A stretch of 24,301 bases of DNA from JANMMJ01 sp964543235 (GTDB lineage Bacteria; Pseudomonadota; Alphaproteobacteria; Rhizobiales; Aestuariivirgaceae), in contig CAZIXE010000052.1 of NCBI GenBank assembly GCA_964543235.1, forward strand, positions 1 through 24,301, in the 5' to 3' direction. This document shows, piece after piece, positions 1 to 7,822 of this stretch. Made by a program: the position numbers and the translations under genes. Positions within the stretch are counted from its first letter, which is position 1; the number at the start of each line of letters is the position of its first letter. The notes below the pieces were generated by a model. That model had not been told where the DNA came from and did not search any database. It saw nothing but the letters and a program-made list of their open reading frames with translations.

Positions 1-50
1 CCGAGCCTATCCGCAGACAGTCAAAGAGTCAGAACCTCTGTGAAACGGTA

Positions 51-662
51 CTAGTCGGGCCGGCGCATCCGCCAGACTTCCGCGACGGTAGCGTATTCCG
101 AATAGCCGAGCCGGGCGATGGGGCGCAGTGCGGCGGTATCGACGCGGCCGTCATGGATGTAACGGTCATCGATATGAATGCCGATCACTCGGCCAATGAC
201 CAGACGGTCGCCAACCTTGCCCGTGTCATCCGGGAGATCCACGATCTGGAATAGCCGGCACTCAAGGGCTACCGGACTCTCGGCAACGCGCGGCGCCTTG
301 ACCAGGCGCGACGGCGCCTTTGTCAGTTTCGCGAGCGCGAACTCGTCGACGCCATACGCCACATTGGCGGAACTCGCATTGACCGCTTCGCGCAGTTCCC
401 AGGTGGCCAGATTGACGACGAACTCGCCGGTGGCCTGGATGTTGGTCACCGAATCCTTGCGCCCCGCAATCCTGGATGTGCCGGAGCCATAGGCGACATA
501 GTGCGGCGCCTGGGCGAAGGCATTGAAATAGCTGTAGGGTGCGAGATTGGCCACGCCATCCGGGGAGAGCGTGGAAATCCAGCCGATCGGCCGCGGCACC
601 ACGATCGCTTTGAACGGGTCATTGGCAAAGCCGTGATCGTTCCTGATCGCGTCGTAGAACAC
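51..662 (-). CDS. Flavin reductase-like FMN-binding protein
   Basis: The 203-residue product matches the flavin reductase-like split-barrel family (HpaC/DIM6 type), which binds FMN and either reduces flavin with NAD(P)H or uses it directly. The family signature is visible near the N terminus: VVPRPIGWISTLSPDGVANL at about residues 21-40, followed by APYSYFNAFA, with the barrel continuing to about residue 165. Translation starts at a GTG immediately after the TGA of the upstream HAD gene (TGAGTG), with GGAG 7 nt upstream, so it should be translationally coupled. It is the last gene of a three-gene minus-strand operon with a HAD phosphatase and a nitroreductase, all plausibly linked to flavin or redox metabolism. 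The physiological substrate cannot be told from sequence. Confidence 0.85.
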   Translation of the reverse strand: MFYDAIRNDHGFANDPFKAIVVPRPIGWISTLSPDGVANLAPYSYFNAFAQAPHYVAYGSGTSRIAGRKDSVTNIQATGEFVVNLATWELREAVNASSANVAYGVDEFALAKLTKAPSRLVKAPRVAESPVALECRLFQIVDLPDDTGKVGDRLVIGRVIGIHIDDRYIHDGRVDTAALRPIARLGYSEYATVAEVWRMRRPD

Positions 663-1370
663 TCACAGACTCCGCATGAGGGATGGCAGCTCGGCAACGC
701 TGGCCAGTGTGTGATCGGCGAGATGGGCGATGTCGTGATGCGCCGCATTGCCGCTCAGCACCGCCACCGCCAGCCCGGCGCCGCCATTGCGCGCCTCTTC
801 AATGTCGTGAAGATTGTCGCCCACCATGGCGATCTCGGCCGGGGCCAGCCCGGTATGTGCGGCAAACTTCCTGATCATGTCGCCCGACGGTTTCGGCGTC
901 TCGACAGTGTCGGCCGAAATGATAACGTCGAAATAGCTGGCAACCGCCAGATGCTCGAGATGGTTGCGCGCCGACAGCAGTGTGTCATTGGTCGCAACAC
1001 CGAGCCGCAGCTTCATCGACCTGAGTTCGGACAGGATCGGCTCGAGCGGCATCAGTGGCGTCAGGTAGGCCTTGGCCACCGGCGCGTAGTCGACATCGAT
1101 GATCCGCTGCTTCTCGGCAACCCCCTCGGCACTGAGGCCCGGCCACCAGATGTCGATGAGCTCACGCGTTGTGCCACCCGCCAGCACCGATCCCGCCCTG
1201 AACTGCTGGGTCGCCGGGTCGAAACCGGCCATGGCCATCATGCGATCTGCGCCTTCCACGTCGGTATCGAAGAGCTCCTGCAGCATGTGACGGTAGATCG
1301 CGACCCAGGTACCGTTGACGTCGATCAGCGTGCCATCCTTGTCGAAGAGAATGCCGCGGATTGCCATCAT
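663..1370 (-). CDS. HAD-superfamily hydrolase, phosphoglycolate phosphatase-like
   Basis: This 235-residue protein has all four HAD motifs: the nucleophile motif FDKDGTL (Asp10 and Asp12), motif II VATND (Thr127), motif III Lys in TPKPS (Lys160), and motif IV VGDNLHD (Asp185, Asp189). The cap between residues 20 and 100 is helical and of the Gph/PGP type. The family removes phosphate from small phosphoesters such as phosphoglycolate or pyrophosphate, but the exact substrate is not deducible here. The ATG overlaps the TGA of the upstream nitroreductase gene (ATGA, 4 nt), and the flavin reductase gene follows without a gap. Because its neighbours are both flavin enzymes, an FMN- or nucleotide-related phosphatase role is possible, but this is only inference. 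Confidence 0.85.
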   Translation of the reverse strand: MMAIRGILFDKDGTLIDVNGTWVAIYRHMLQELFDTDVEGADRMMAMAGFDPATQQFRAGSVLAGGTTRELIDIWWPGLSAEGVAEKQRIIDVDYAPVAKAYLTPLMPLEPILSELRSMKLRLGVATNDTLLSARNHLEHLAVASYFDVIISADTVETPKPSGDMIRKFAAHTGLAPAEIAMVGDNLHDIEEARNGGAGLAVAVLSGNAAHHDIAHLADHTLASVAELPSLMRSL

Positions 1371-1984
1371 GCCCCCCAGCGCGTGACCAGCGCGGCGGAT
1401 GCGGGCCGCGGCCGCTCCTCAAGCGCCATTGTGGAGGTGCCGACATAGACGAAGCCCGCCATGCGCTCGGGCGCCACGAGCCCCAAGGCCGTGGCGATTT
1501 CCGGATCATAGGCAACCCAGTCGGTTTGCCATTGCGCCGCAAATCCCAGGGCCGTGGCGGCGAGCGTGATGTTGTAGCAGACCACCGCTGCTGACAGCGT
1601 CTGCTCCCATTCCGGGATCTTGGGATGGGGCGCCGCCCGCGACACGACGCCGATCACCAGGGGTGCCCGCAGGAACAGCTTGCGCTGGAAATCCACCATG
1701 TCCTCGCCGTGCTCGGGATGCAGCGCTCTCCAGCGGGCCGCAAACACCTCGCCGATGCCTTCACGCGCCGCGCCTTCGAACACCAGGAACCGCCATGGCG
1801 TCAGCTTGCCGTGGTCGGGAACGCGGACCGCAATGTCGAGGATCTGGGCAAGCTGGGCCGGTGTGGGCCCGGGATCGCCCATCGCCTTGGCGGAGGCCGA
1901 TTTGCGCGTGGCAAGGAAGGACAAAACCGAGGATGTGTCGTTGAGCACGGCAGGCCTAAAGTCGTGAGGGAGGGAAAGACGCAT
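1367..1984 (-). CDS. Nitroreductase family protein (YdjA-like)
   Basis: The product is a 205-residue FMN-dependent nitroreductase-fold protein of the short YdjA/TdsD type. Visible family features are the ATRKSASAKAM segment, where Arg and Ser contact the FMN phosphate in this family, then RVPDHGKLTPWRF, and late in the protein a WQTDW segment and GLVAPERMAGFVYVG. Such enzymes reduce nitroaromatics, quinones or enones with NAD(P)H; the native substrate is unknown. The annotated ATG at 1984 has no clear ribosome-binding site. A GTG at 1948 (VLNDTSSVL...) is an alternative that would remove 12 residues with no family similarity. It is the first gene of the operon, and a 12-bp palindrome lies 11-22 nt upstream of the start. 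Confidence 0.87.
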   Translation of the reverse strand: MRLSLPHDFRPAVLNDTSSVLSFLATRKSASAKAMGDPGPTPAQLAQILDIAVRVPDHGKLTPWRFLVFEGAAREGIGEVFAARWRALHPEHGEDMVDFQRKLFLRAPLVIGVVSRAAPHPKIPEWEQTLSAAVVCYNITLAATALGFAAQWQTDWVAYDPEIATALGLVAPERMAGFVYVGTSTMALEERPRPASAALVTRWGA

Positions 1985-1994
1985 AAAGGACGCC

Positions 1995-2006
1995 GTCTAT
2001 GTAGAC
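1995..2006. promoter_or_regulatory. Palindrome GTCTATGTAGAC, candidate operator
   Basis: A perfect 5+5 bp inverted repeat with a 2-nt centre lies just upstream of the first gene of the nitroreductase/HAD/flavin reductase operon. Nitroreductase genes are often repressed by TetR- or MarR-type regulators that bind such dyads. No regulator gene is adjacent, so the role is inferred from position only. Confidence 0.3.
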
Positions 2007-2031
2007 AACTATTTGAATTTTCCCATATCCG

Positions 2032-2046
2032 TTAACCCAAAATTAA
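2032..2046. promoter_or_regulatory. CtrA-type box TTAA-N7-TTAA
   Basis: The sequence TTAACCCAAAATTAA is a perfect match to the TTAA-N7-TTAA consensus of the alphaproteobacterial cell-cycle regulator CtrA. It lies in the divergent intergenic region between the nitroreductase operon and the secreted beta-rich protein gene, 89 nt upstream of the latter's start codon. In DNA this GC-rich an eight-base AT match with fixed spacing is rare by chance. Confidence 0.55.
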
Positions 2047-2134
2047 GCATTCGATTGAGAGCGGCCCCCGGCACATGCTTTCTACTCCCTGCCGGCCGGA
2101 ACAGGCTGGGGATAGCAGGGAAGAGGACAAGTGC

Positions 2135-3049
2135 ATGCACGACCGCACGATCCGTGCATTGCCGATCGACCGCCAGGGCTGGGCCAGTGGACTTGCGGCC
2201 GCCCTGGCGGCTCTCCTTGTCACGGCAGTGCCCGCCATTGCCGCCGCGGTTCTGGCCCAGGAGCCCGCCACAACCTCTTCGATCGATCGCGACCCGGCCG
2301 GTGAAGTCCGCATCCAGTTCGTCAAGAAAGGCTTCGAAGGCCTTGAATTGTCTGCCCGTCTCGCCGAAGGCGGCGGCATGATCGAGCGCCCCGTCTTCTG
2401 GACGGTGCGGCGTGCCGGCGGCGAACTGGTCTACCAGGGCGAGGAGCCGGTGGCCGAACTGGTCACCGAACCGGGCGACTACGACGTGACGGCCCGCTAT
2501 GGCACGGTCACTGTTGCCCGCACCATTGCCCTGCTCGACCAGCAGAGGCTTGGCGTCAGCCTCGTTCTGAACGTCGGCGGCTTGCGGGTTCTGCCGAGGA
2601 TCGCCGACATCGGCCTGCCCGCCGTCAGGACTGAAACCCGGGTTTATTCCACATCGGGCCGGACCAGCGGCCAGATCGTGGCGATGAGCACGCTACCCGG
2701 CGAGATCATTCGCCTGGGTGCCGGGTCATATCGCGTGGAAAGCCGGTTTGTGCCGGGAAATGCCAGCGCGATCAAAGAGGTGACGATTGCGCCGGGCCGG
2801 CTGCAGGCAGTCGAGCACGAATTGCCGGCCGGCTTGATCCGCCTGACCGCGGACGTGCCGGCCGCCGAGACCGTCTGGACGGTAACGCCCGAAAGCGGGC
2901 TCGCCCTGCCCCCGGTGAAGGGGCCCACTGTCGCTCTCGTTCTCTTGCCCGGCAGTTACCGCGCGACCGCAAGCATCGGGGCCCGGGAATATTCCACGCA
3001 TTTCGAAGTCAGGCCCGGCTCCACCGAAAACATCTGGATCAGCCGGTAG
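2135..3049 (+). CDS. Exported protein with three beta-rich repeat modules, function unknown
   Basis: I do not recognise a named family. Starting at the ATG at 2135, which has AGAGG about 8 nt upstream, the product is 304 residues with a charged N terminus and a hydrophobic segment at about residues 19-42 (LAAALAALLVTAVPAIAAAV) that acts as a signal peptide or membrane anchor. The rest is beta-rich and appears to hold three diverged copies of one module, at about residues 55-125, 130-215 and 216-304. Each ends in a similar turn: EPGDYDVTARYG, GAGSYRVESRF and LPGSYRATASIG. Such repeats suggest Ig-like or PEGA-like beta-sandwich domains in the periplasm or on the surface. An ATG at 2075 in the same frame is less likely because the added residues are non-hydrophobic. 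A CtrA-type box lies upstream. Confidence 0.75.
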   Translation: MHDRTIRALPIDRQGWASGLAAALAALLVTAVPAIAAAVLAQEPATTSSIDRDPAGEVRIQFVKKGFEGLELSARLAEGGGMIERPVFWTVRRAGGELVYQGEEPVAELVTEPGDYDVTARYGTVTVARTIALLDQQRLGVSLVLNVGGLRVLPRIADIGLPAVRTETRVYSTSGRTSGQIVAMSTLPGEIIRLGAGSYRVESRFVPGNASAIKEVTIAPGRLQAVEHELPAGLIRLTADVPAAETVWTVTPESGLALPPVKGPTVALVLLPGSYRATASIGAREYSTHFEVRPGSTENIWISR

Positions 3050-3083
3050 CCGGCACCCGCGGCGGGCGGCCGGTTCCCGGCGC

Positions 3084-4142
3084 TCAGTTGCTCTGCCGAA
3101 CCGCAAGGCTGGATTCGGCAGGCGTGGCCGACCTGAGCAGTGGCGCCACCTTCTCGCCAAGAAGCGTGATCGCCCTGAGCATCTTCGCATGCGGCAGGCT
3201 GCCCAGGCCCATCTGGAGCAGAAACCGGTCGTTCCGGAACAGGCGATTTAGGGTTACGATCTTTGCGGCCACCTGTTCGGGCGTGCCCACCAGCAGGTGC
3301 CCGCGCGGTCCGCATGATGCCTCGAACTGCTCGCGCGTCAGGGGTGGCCAGCCGCGCTCCCGGCCGATGCGGTTCATGACCTCGGCATAGCCGGGATAGA
3401 ACGTCTCCCGCGCCTCCTCATCGCTATCCGCCACGTAGCCGTGCATGTTGAGGCCGGTGCGCAGCAGGCCGGGATCGACGCCCATCTCCTTGCCCGCACG
3501 CCGGTAGAGATCGAATAGCGGAGCAAACTTGCCGGGCTCGCCGCCGATGATTGCCAGCGCCAGCGGCAGGCCATTGACGGCGGCCCTGACCACCGACTGT
3601 GGCGTGCCGCCCACGGCGATCCACAGCGGCAGCGGATCTTGCACAGCCCGCGGATAGACGCCGGCGTTGTTGAGCGGCGGCCGCAGGCGTCCGGACCAGG
3701 TGATCCGCTCCTGCTCCCTGATCTGCAACAGGAGATCGAGCTTCTCGGTGAACAGTTCATCGTAATCGTCGAGGTCGAAGCCGAACAGCGGGAATGACTC
3801 GATGAAGGAACCGCGCCCCGCCATGATCTCGGCGCGGCCACCGGAAAGCCCGTCCAGTGTTGCGAACTGCTGGTAGACGCGCACCGGATCGTCGGAACTG
3901 AGAACCGTGACTGCACTGGTCAGCCTGATTCGCCGGGTCACGGCCGCGCCTGCAGCGAGGATGACCGCGGGGGCCGAAGACGCATAGTCGGGCCGGTGAT
4001 GCTCGCCGACGCCGAAGACATCGAGCCCGGCGGCATCGGCCTGCTGCATCTCCTCGACGAGATTGCGCAGCCGTTCCGGCGCCTTGATACCGCCGTCGGC
4101 ACCCGGCGACACGTCCGCGAATGTGTAGATTCCGATTTCCAC
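3084..4142 (-). CDS. LLM-class flavin-dependent oxidoreductase (luciferase-like monooxygenase)
   Basis: The 352-residue product is a bacterial-luciferase-like TIM barrel. Visible family features are the N-terminal MEIGIYTFADVSP strand, the substrate/FMN pocket segment GLDVFGVGEHHRPDY at about residues 40-54, TAVTVLSSDDPVRVYQQFAT, and the GRAEIMAGRGSFIESFPLFG stretch that contacts the flavin in relatives. These enzymes use FMNH2 supplied by a separate flavin reductase to oxidise organic substrates with O2. The start codon is preceded by GGAGG at a good distance. It is convergent with the beta-rich exported protein gene. The flavin reductase at the left edge is a conceivable partner, but they are not in one operon. 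Substrate unknown. Confidence 0.9.
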   Translation of the reverse strand: MEIGIYTFADVSPGADGGIKAPERLRNLVEEMQQADAAGLDVFGVGEHHRPDYASSAPAVILAAGAAVTRRIRLTSAVTVLSSDDPVRVYQQFATLDGLSGGRAEIMAGRGSFIESFPLFGFDLDDYDELFTEKLDLLLQIREQERITWSGRLRPPLNNAGVYPRAVQDPLPLWIAVGGTPQSVVRAAVNGLPLALAIIGGEPGKFAPLFDLYRRAGKEMGVDPGLLRTGLNMHGYVADSDEEARETFYPGYAEVMNRIGRERGWPPLTREQFEASCGPRGHLLVGTPEQVAAKIVTLNRLFRNDRFLLQMGLGSLPHAKMLRAITLLGEKVAPLLRSATPAESSLAVRQSN

Positions 4143-4259
4143 CTGACCTCCGCTGACGCCTCGACATGGCGGGTTTCGGATGCGAGTGCAGTTGCGCCTG
4201 TTTCCGCCTGACCACTAGAATGCCGTGCGGGTTAGCACAGAAACGCCGGGCGGGGACAC

Positions 4260-4493
4260 ATGAAGTGGTGGTTGAGCGTGTTCTTTCTGATCGAAGGCGA
4301 ATGGACCCCCGGCGAAGACTTCCAGGGGTGGAGCCCCCGCGCTTTCGATACCCAACAGGAATGCGAGGACCGCCGCAGCTTTGCCGAACGCGAGTGCCGG
4401 TTGCGGCCGCTCGCCTATGACACCGTCTGGATCTGTTCCGAGGGCAAGCCGGCCACGGCCGTACCCCCGGATGCCCACCGGGTGGACTGCTGA
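4260..4493 (+). CDS. Small Cys-containing protein, function unknown
   Basis: A 77-residue open frame starts at an ATG preceded by GGGG four bases upstream. The N terminus is short and hydrophobic (MKWWLSVFFLI), and the rest is acidic and aromatic with four cysteines, at CED, ECR, ICSEG and the terminal DC. That suggests disulfides in an exported or membrane-anchored small protein, though the hydrophobic stretch is short for a true signal peptide. Codon use resembles neighbouring genes and the frame fills the space between the LLM oxidoreductase (divergent) and thrS (convergent), which supports it being real. No function can be assigned. Confidence 0.6.
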   Translation: MKWWLSVFFLIEGEWTPGEDFQGWSPRAFDTQQECEDRRSFAERECRLRPLAYDTVWICSEGKPATAVPPDAHRVDC

Positions 4494-4510
4494 CCGGTCC
4501 CGCGATGTCC

Positions 4511-6490
4511 TCAACCGGTCTGTCTGAGATCGGGCGGACGCGCTTCCTCCGCGAGGGCACCGGCCGCTTCAGCCAGCGTCACCGCCTTCTGCTCCTGTGA
4601 GCCCAGCCGGCGCATGTTGACGGTGCCTTCCTCCATCTCGCGCTTGCCCACCACCAGGATGACCGGCACCTTGAGCACCGAATGTTCACGGACCTTGTAG
4701 TTGATTTTTTCATTGCGGATATCGGCTTCGACCCGCAGGCCCGCCCGGCGCAGCCGCTCGCGCACCTTGAGCGCATAGGCGTCGGCGTCGGACGTGATGG
4801 TCGCCACCACAACCTGTAGCGGCGCCAGCCACAGCGGGAAATGGCCGGCATAGTTCTCGATGATGATGCCGAGCCACCGTTCGAGCGAGCCGACTATCGC
4901 GCGATGGACCATGACCGGCTGCTTCTTCTCGCCGTGGGCATCGATGTAGAAGGCGCCGAACCGCTCTGGCAGGTTGAAGTCAACCTGCGTCGTGCCGCAC
5001 TGCCATTCGCGGCCAATCGCATCGCGCAGCGTATACTCGAATTTCGGGCCATAGAAGGTGCCTTCGCCCTCGTTAATGCCGGTCTTGATGCGCCCCTCCG
5101 ACTCGCGGGCCATCTTCTCGAGCACCATCCTGAGAATGCTCTCGGCATGGTCCCACATCGCATCGGTGCCGACCCGCTTCTCGGGACGCGTGGCCAGCTT
5201 CACCACCACTTCCTCGAATCCGAAATCGCGGTAGACCGACATCATCAGGTCATTGATCTTGAGACACTCGGCCTCGAGCTGGTCTTCGGTGCAGAAGATG
5301 TGGGCATCGTCCTGGGTGAAACCGCGGACCCGCATCAGCCCGTGCAGCGCACCGGATGGCTCGTAGCGGTGCACGCTGCCAAATTCCGCAAGCCTGACAG
5401 GCAGATCGCGGTAGCTCTTCAGGCCGTGCTTGAAAATCTGTACATGCCCCGGACAGTTCATCGGCTTCAGTGCGAAGACCCGCTGCTCGGCCGTTTCATC
5501 CTGCGGATTCATGAACGCATGGGCGGATTTCGCCGCAAACATGTTCTCCTGGTACCAGCCCCAGTGACCGGAGGTCTCCCACAGCGATTTGTCGAGAAGC
5601 TGCGGAGCATTGACCTCCTGATAATCCAGTTCGGCGAGACGGCGGCGCATGTAGGCAATGAGCTGCTGGAACATCGTCCAGCCCTTGGCGTGCCAGAACA
5701 CCACGCCCGGCCCCTCCTCCTGGAAGTGGAACAGGTCCATTTCGCGCCCGAGCTTGCGGTGGTCGCGCTTCTCCGCCTCTTCGAGTGCCGTGAGATAGGC
5801 CTGCAGCGCCTTCTCGTTCGCCCAGGCAGTGCCGTAGATGCGGGTCAGCATCGGGTTTCTTGCATCGCCCCGCCAATAGGCGCCGGCCACCTTCATCAGC
5901 TTGAAGGCATTGCCGATCTTGCCGGTCGATGTCATGTGCGGACCCCGGCACAGATCGACCCAGCCGCCCTGGTCGTAGAACTTGATCTCCTGGCCCTCCG
6001 GGATGGCATCGACCAGTTCGACCTTGAACAGCTCGCCCTTCTCGCGGAAATACGCCTTCGCTTCCTCGCGTGACTTCACCGATTTGGTGAACGGCTTGTC
6101 GCGGGCGATGATCTCCCGCATCTTCTGCTCGATGGCCGGGAAGTCCTCCGGCGTGAACGGCTGATTGCGGAAGAAATCGTAATAGAAGCCATTCTCGATC
6201 ACCGGCCCGATGGTGACCTGAGTCCCCGGGAACAGCTCCTGCACCGCCTCGGCCAGCACATGCGCGCAGTCATGCCGGATGAGTTCCAGTGCCGCATCGT
6301 CGTCCCGGGTCACGATTCTGATCGCCGCATCGGCCTCGATCGGATCGCCGAGATCCGCCAGTTGCCCGTTGACCATCATGGCCACGGCTTTTTTTTCCAG
6401 GGACTTGGAGATTGATGCCGCCAGTTCCCTGCCGGTCATGCCGGCGGGAACCTCGCGTTGCGCGCCATCGGGAAAGGTCAGCATGACCAT
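4511..6490 (-). CDS. thrS: Threonine--tRNA ligase
   Basis: Full-length ThrRS (659 residues; bacterial enzymes are about 640-660) attaches threonine to tRNA-Thr in the cytoplasm. An N-terminal TGS domain covers residues 1-63. The editing domain follows with its paired motifs HDCAH (His73, His77) and CRGPH (Cys181, His185). The class II catalytic core has the zinc ligands Cys346 (MNCPGH), His397 (DDAHIFC) and His529 (MVHRA), motif 2 around HRYEPSGALHGLMRVRGF, and motif 3 around IVGSLERWLGIIIE. The C-terminal anticodon-binding domain runs from about residue 555. The start at 6490 is supported by AGAGG 8 nt upstream; a second ATG two codons later is less well placed. No T-box leader is visible, as expected for this group. 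It appears monocistronic. Confidence 0.98.
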   Translation of the reverse strand: MVMLTFPDGAQREVPAGMTGRELAASISKSLEKKAVAMMVNGQLADLGDPIEADAAIRIVTRDDDAALELIRHDCAHVLAEAVQELFPGTQVTIGPVIENGFYYDFFRNQPFTPEDFPAIEQKMREIIARDKPFTKSVKSREEAKAYFREKGELFKVELVDAIPEGQEIKFYDQGGWVDLCRGPHMTSTGKIGNAFKLMKVAGAYWRGDARNPMLTRIYGTAWANEKALQAYLTALEEAEKRDHRKLGREMDLFHFQEEGPGVVFWHAKGWTMFQQLIAYMRRRLAELDYQEVNAPQLLDKSLWETSGHWGWYQENMFAAKSAHAFMNPQDETAEQRVFALKPMNCPGHVQIFKHGLKSYRDLPVRLAEFGSVHRYEPSGALHGLMRVRGFTQDDAHIFCTEDQLEAECLKINDLMMSVYRDFGFEEVVVKLATRPEKRVGTDAMWDHAESILRMVLEKMARESEGRIKTGINEGEGTFYGPKFEYTLRDAIGREWQCGTTQVDFNLPERFGAFYIDAHGEKKQPVMVHRAIVGSLERWLGIIIENYAGHFPLWLAPLQVVVATITSDADAYALKVRERLRRAGLRVEADIRNEKINYKVREHSVLKVPVILVVGKREMEEGTVNMRRLGSQEQKAVTLAEAAGALAEEARPPDLRQTG

Positions 6491-6631
6491 CGTGCAGCCT
6501 CTTGCTCACTCCTGCAAACCCGCGCAGGTAAGCGGTTGCGCCGGGCCCGGCGCTGATCGCGCGGCTTTTGCCCCGCGGCGCCGGAACCGTCAAGCCGCAG
6601 CATCGCACAGCCATGGTCTCGGGCTGCCGCC

Positions 6632-6646
6632 TTAACCGCTCGTTAA
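6632..6646. promoter_or_regulatory. CtrA-type box TTAA-N7-TTAA upstream of the omp gene
   Basis: TTAACCGCTCGTTAA is a second perfect TTAA-N7-TTAA match, placed between divergent thrS and the outer-membrane barrel gene. CtrA is known to control cell-cycle and envelope genes in this class. Confidence 0.55.
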
Positions 6647-6655
6647 GGATTATGA

Positions 6656-6676
6656 ATAACCATCCGTTAACCTTAA
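6656..6676. promoter_or_regulatory. Secondary CtrA-like site (ATAA-N7-TTAA) and TTAAC half-site
   Basis: ATAACCATCCGTTAA at 6656-6670 differs by one base from the consensus, and another TTAAC follows at 6673. Clustering of one perfect and one near-perfect site within 45 bp strengthens the case for CtrA control of the downstream barrel gene. Confidence 0.4.
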
Positions 6677-6727
6677 CGCGCCATGATCGTGCCGATGATT
6701 GTGCAAACCACGCTTCTGGGTAAAAAG

Positions 6728-7492
6728 ATGATGAACGCTCTGTTCCGCCTTACTGTCGCTGCGGCGGCGATGGCAACCGCTTCTGCTGTCGCGATGGCTG
6801 CGGATATGGATGTTCCTCCCCCGCCGCCGCCGGTCGATGACCTGCGGCCGGCAAGTTACGACTGGACCGGACCCTATGTAGGCGCGTTTGCCGGCTTCTC
6901 TTCCATAGACGGCCACTATGACAAGGTCCCCGACTGTCCGCCCGGCGCGCCGCCGGCCGGCTGCCAGCCGGTTGACCCGGAAATGAGCGGCTCGGCTTTC
7001 ACCGGCGGTCTGCTGGTTGGCTACAACTACGACCTGGGCGGTGCCGTCATCGGTGCCGAACTCGACTGGGCCTCCACCATGAATCACATCGCCCAGAATC
7101 GCGATCCGGCTGAGCAGACCCATGTCGACTTTGACAACATCATCACGCTAAGGGCCCGCGCCGGCAAGGCCATGGACCGCACCCTCCTCTATCTCACCGG
7201 CGGTGTTGCCTTCGTGGACGCGACTTTCGAAGGCCTGGTGGGCGATCCGACCGATCCCACTGCCTCGGGCATGTTCGGCGAATCGAAATGGATCACCGGC
7301 TGGACGGTCGGCGGCGGCATCGAGCACGCCTTCACTGACAATGTCCATGCCAGGCTCGAATATCTCTATGTCGGTCTCCCCGATGCCGATTTCCGGCTTG
7401 AGGATCCGAACGGCTTCGGTGGCGACGTCACCCAGCACTTCGATGCCATGCACATTGTCCGTGCGGCTCTCACCTACAATTTCACCTGGTAG
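6728..7492 (+). CDS. Outer-membrane beta-barrel protein (Omp25/Omp31 type porin family)
   Basis: A 254-residue precursor has a clear signal peptide (MMNALFRLTVAAAAMATASA, cleavage probably after AMAA), a proline-rich linker PPPPPPVDD at about residues 32-40, then the family opening WTGPYVGAFAGFS. Alternating beta-strands follow, such as GLLVGYNYDLGGAVIGAELD, LEYLYVGLPDADF and a C-terminal ALTYNFTW. The terminal aromatic residue is the usual recognition signal for outer-membrane insertion. This architecture is typical of the eight-stranded Omp25/Omp31-like barrels of Rhizobiales and relatives. Upstream in-frame ATGs at 6683 and 6695 would add residues before the signal peptide, so I prefer 6728 or 6731. 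CtrA-type boxes lie 50-100 nt upstream, and a hairpin terminator follows. Confidence 0.9.
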   Translation: MMNALFRLTVAAAAMATASAVAMAADMDVPPPPPPVDDLRPASYDWTGPYVGAFAGFSSIDGHYDKVPDCPPGAPPAGCQPVDPEMSGSAFTGGLLVGYNYDLGGAVIGAELDWASTMNHIAQNRDPAEQTHVDFDNIITLRARAGKAMDRTLLYLTGGVAFVDATFEGLVGDPTDPTASGMFGESKWITGWTVGGGIEHAFTDNVHARLEYLYVGLPDADFRLEDPNGFGGDVTQHFDAMHIVRAALTYNFTW

Positions 7493-7518
7493 CCTGCCTG
7501 ACTCCGGAGGGGTGTGCC

Positions 7519-7546
7519 GAGGGTCCCGATGTCTCCCGGGGCCCTC
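7519..7546. terminator. Hairpin between convergent omp and yidD
   Basis: GAGGGTCCCG (7519-7528) pairs with CGGGGCCCTC (7537-7546) as a 10-bp stem with one G-U pair and an 8-nt loop. It sits between two convergent genes and overlaps the yidD stop codon. It has no strong T-run on either side, so it may be a weak bidirectional terminator. Confidence 0.5.
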
Positions 7547-7772
7547 ACTTCTTTGGCAGCTTGTCGGGCACCGGGTCGAAGCCGTGGCCGCCCCAGGGAT
7601 GACACCGGCACACCCGTTTGAGCGCCAGCCAGCTGCCGCGGCCGGCACCGTGCCTGGCGATCGCTTCGGCCGCATACTCCGAACAGGTCGGCAGGAACCG
7701 GCAGCGCCGGCCCATGACCGACGACAGCGTCAGCTGGTAGAGGCGGATCAGGCCAAGCAGCAGTGTTTTCAT
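7545..7772 (-). CDS. yidD: Membrane protein insertion efficiency factor YidD
   Basis: This 75-residue protein shows the full YidD (DUF37/COG0759) signature: an N-terminal amphipathic helix (LLLGLIRLYQLTLSSVMG), then CRFLPTCSEYAAEAIARHG, then CRCHPWGGHGFDPVP near the C terminus. YidD is a small inner-membrane-associated protein that assists YidC-dependent insertion of membrane proteins. In many bacteria it sits in the rpmH-rnpA-yidD-yidC cluster. Here it stands alone between an outer-membrane protein gene and betC, an arrangement common in alphaproteobacteria. Confidence 0.96.
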   Translation of the reverse strand: MKTLLLGLIRLYQLTLSSVMGRRCRFLPTCSEYAAEAIARHGAGRGSWLALKRVCRCHPWGGHGFDPVPDKLPKK

Positions 7773-7822
7773 TGCGTTGAACCGCGCCTATAGCATGGTG
7801 TCCCGCCACATGTGAGCCCGCG

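Noticed and set aside
4841..6073. 410-residue open frame antisense to thrS
   Set aside because: thrS is unmistakable on the other strand, and the antisense frame is composed of reversed thrS codons.
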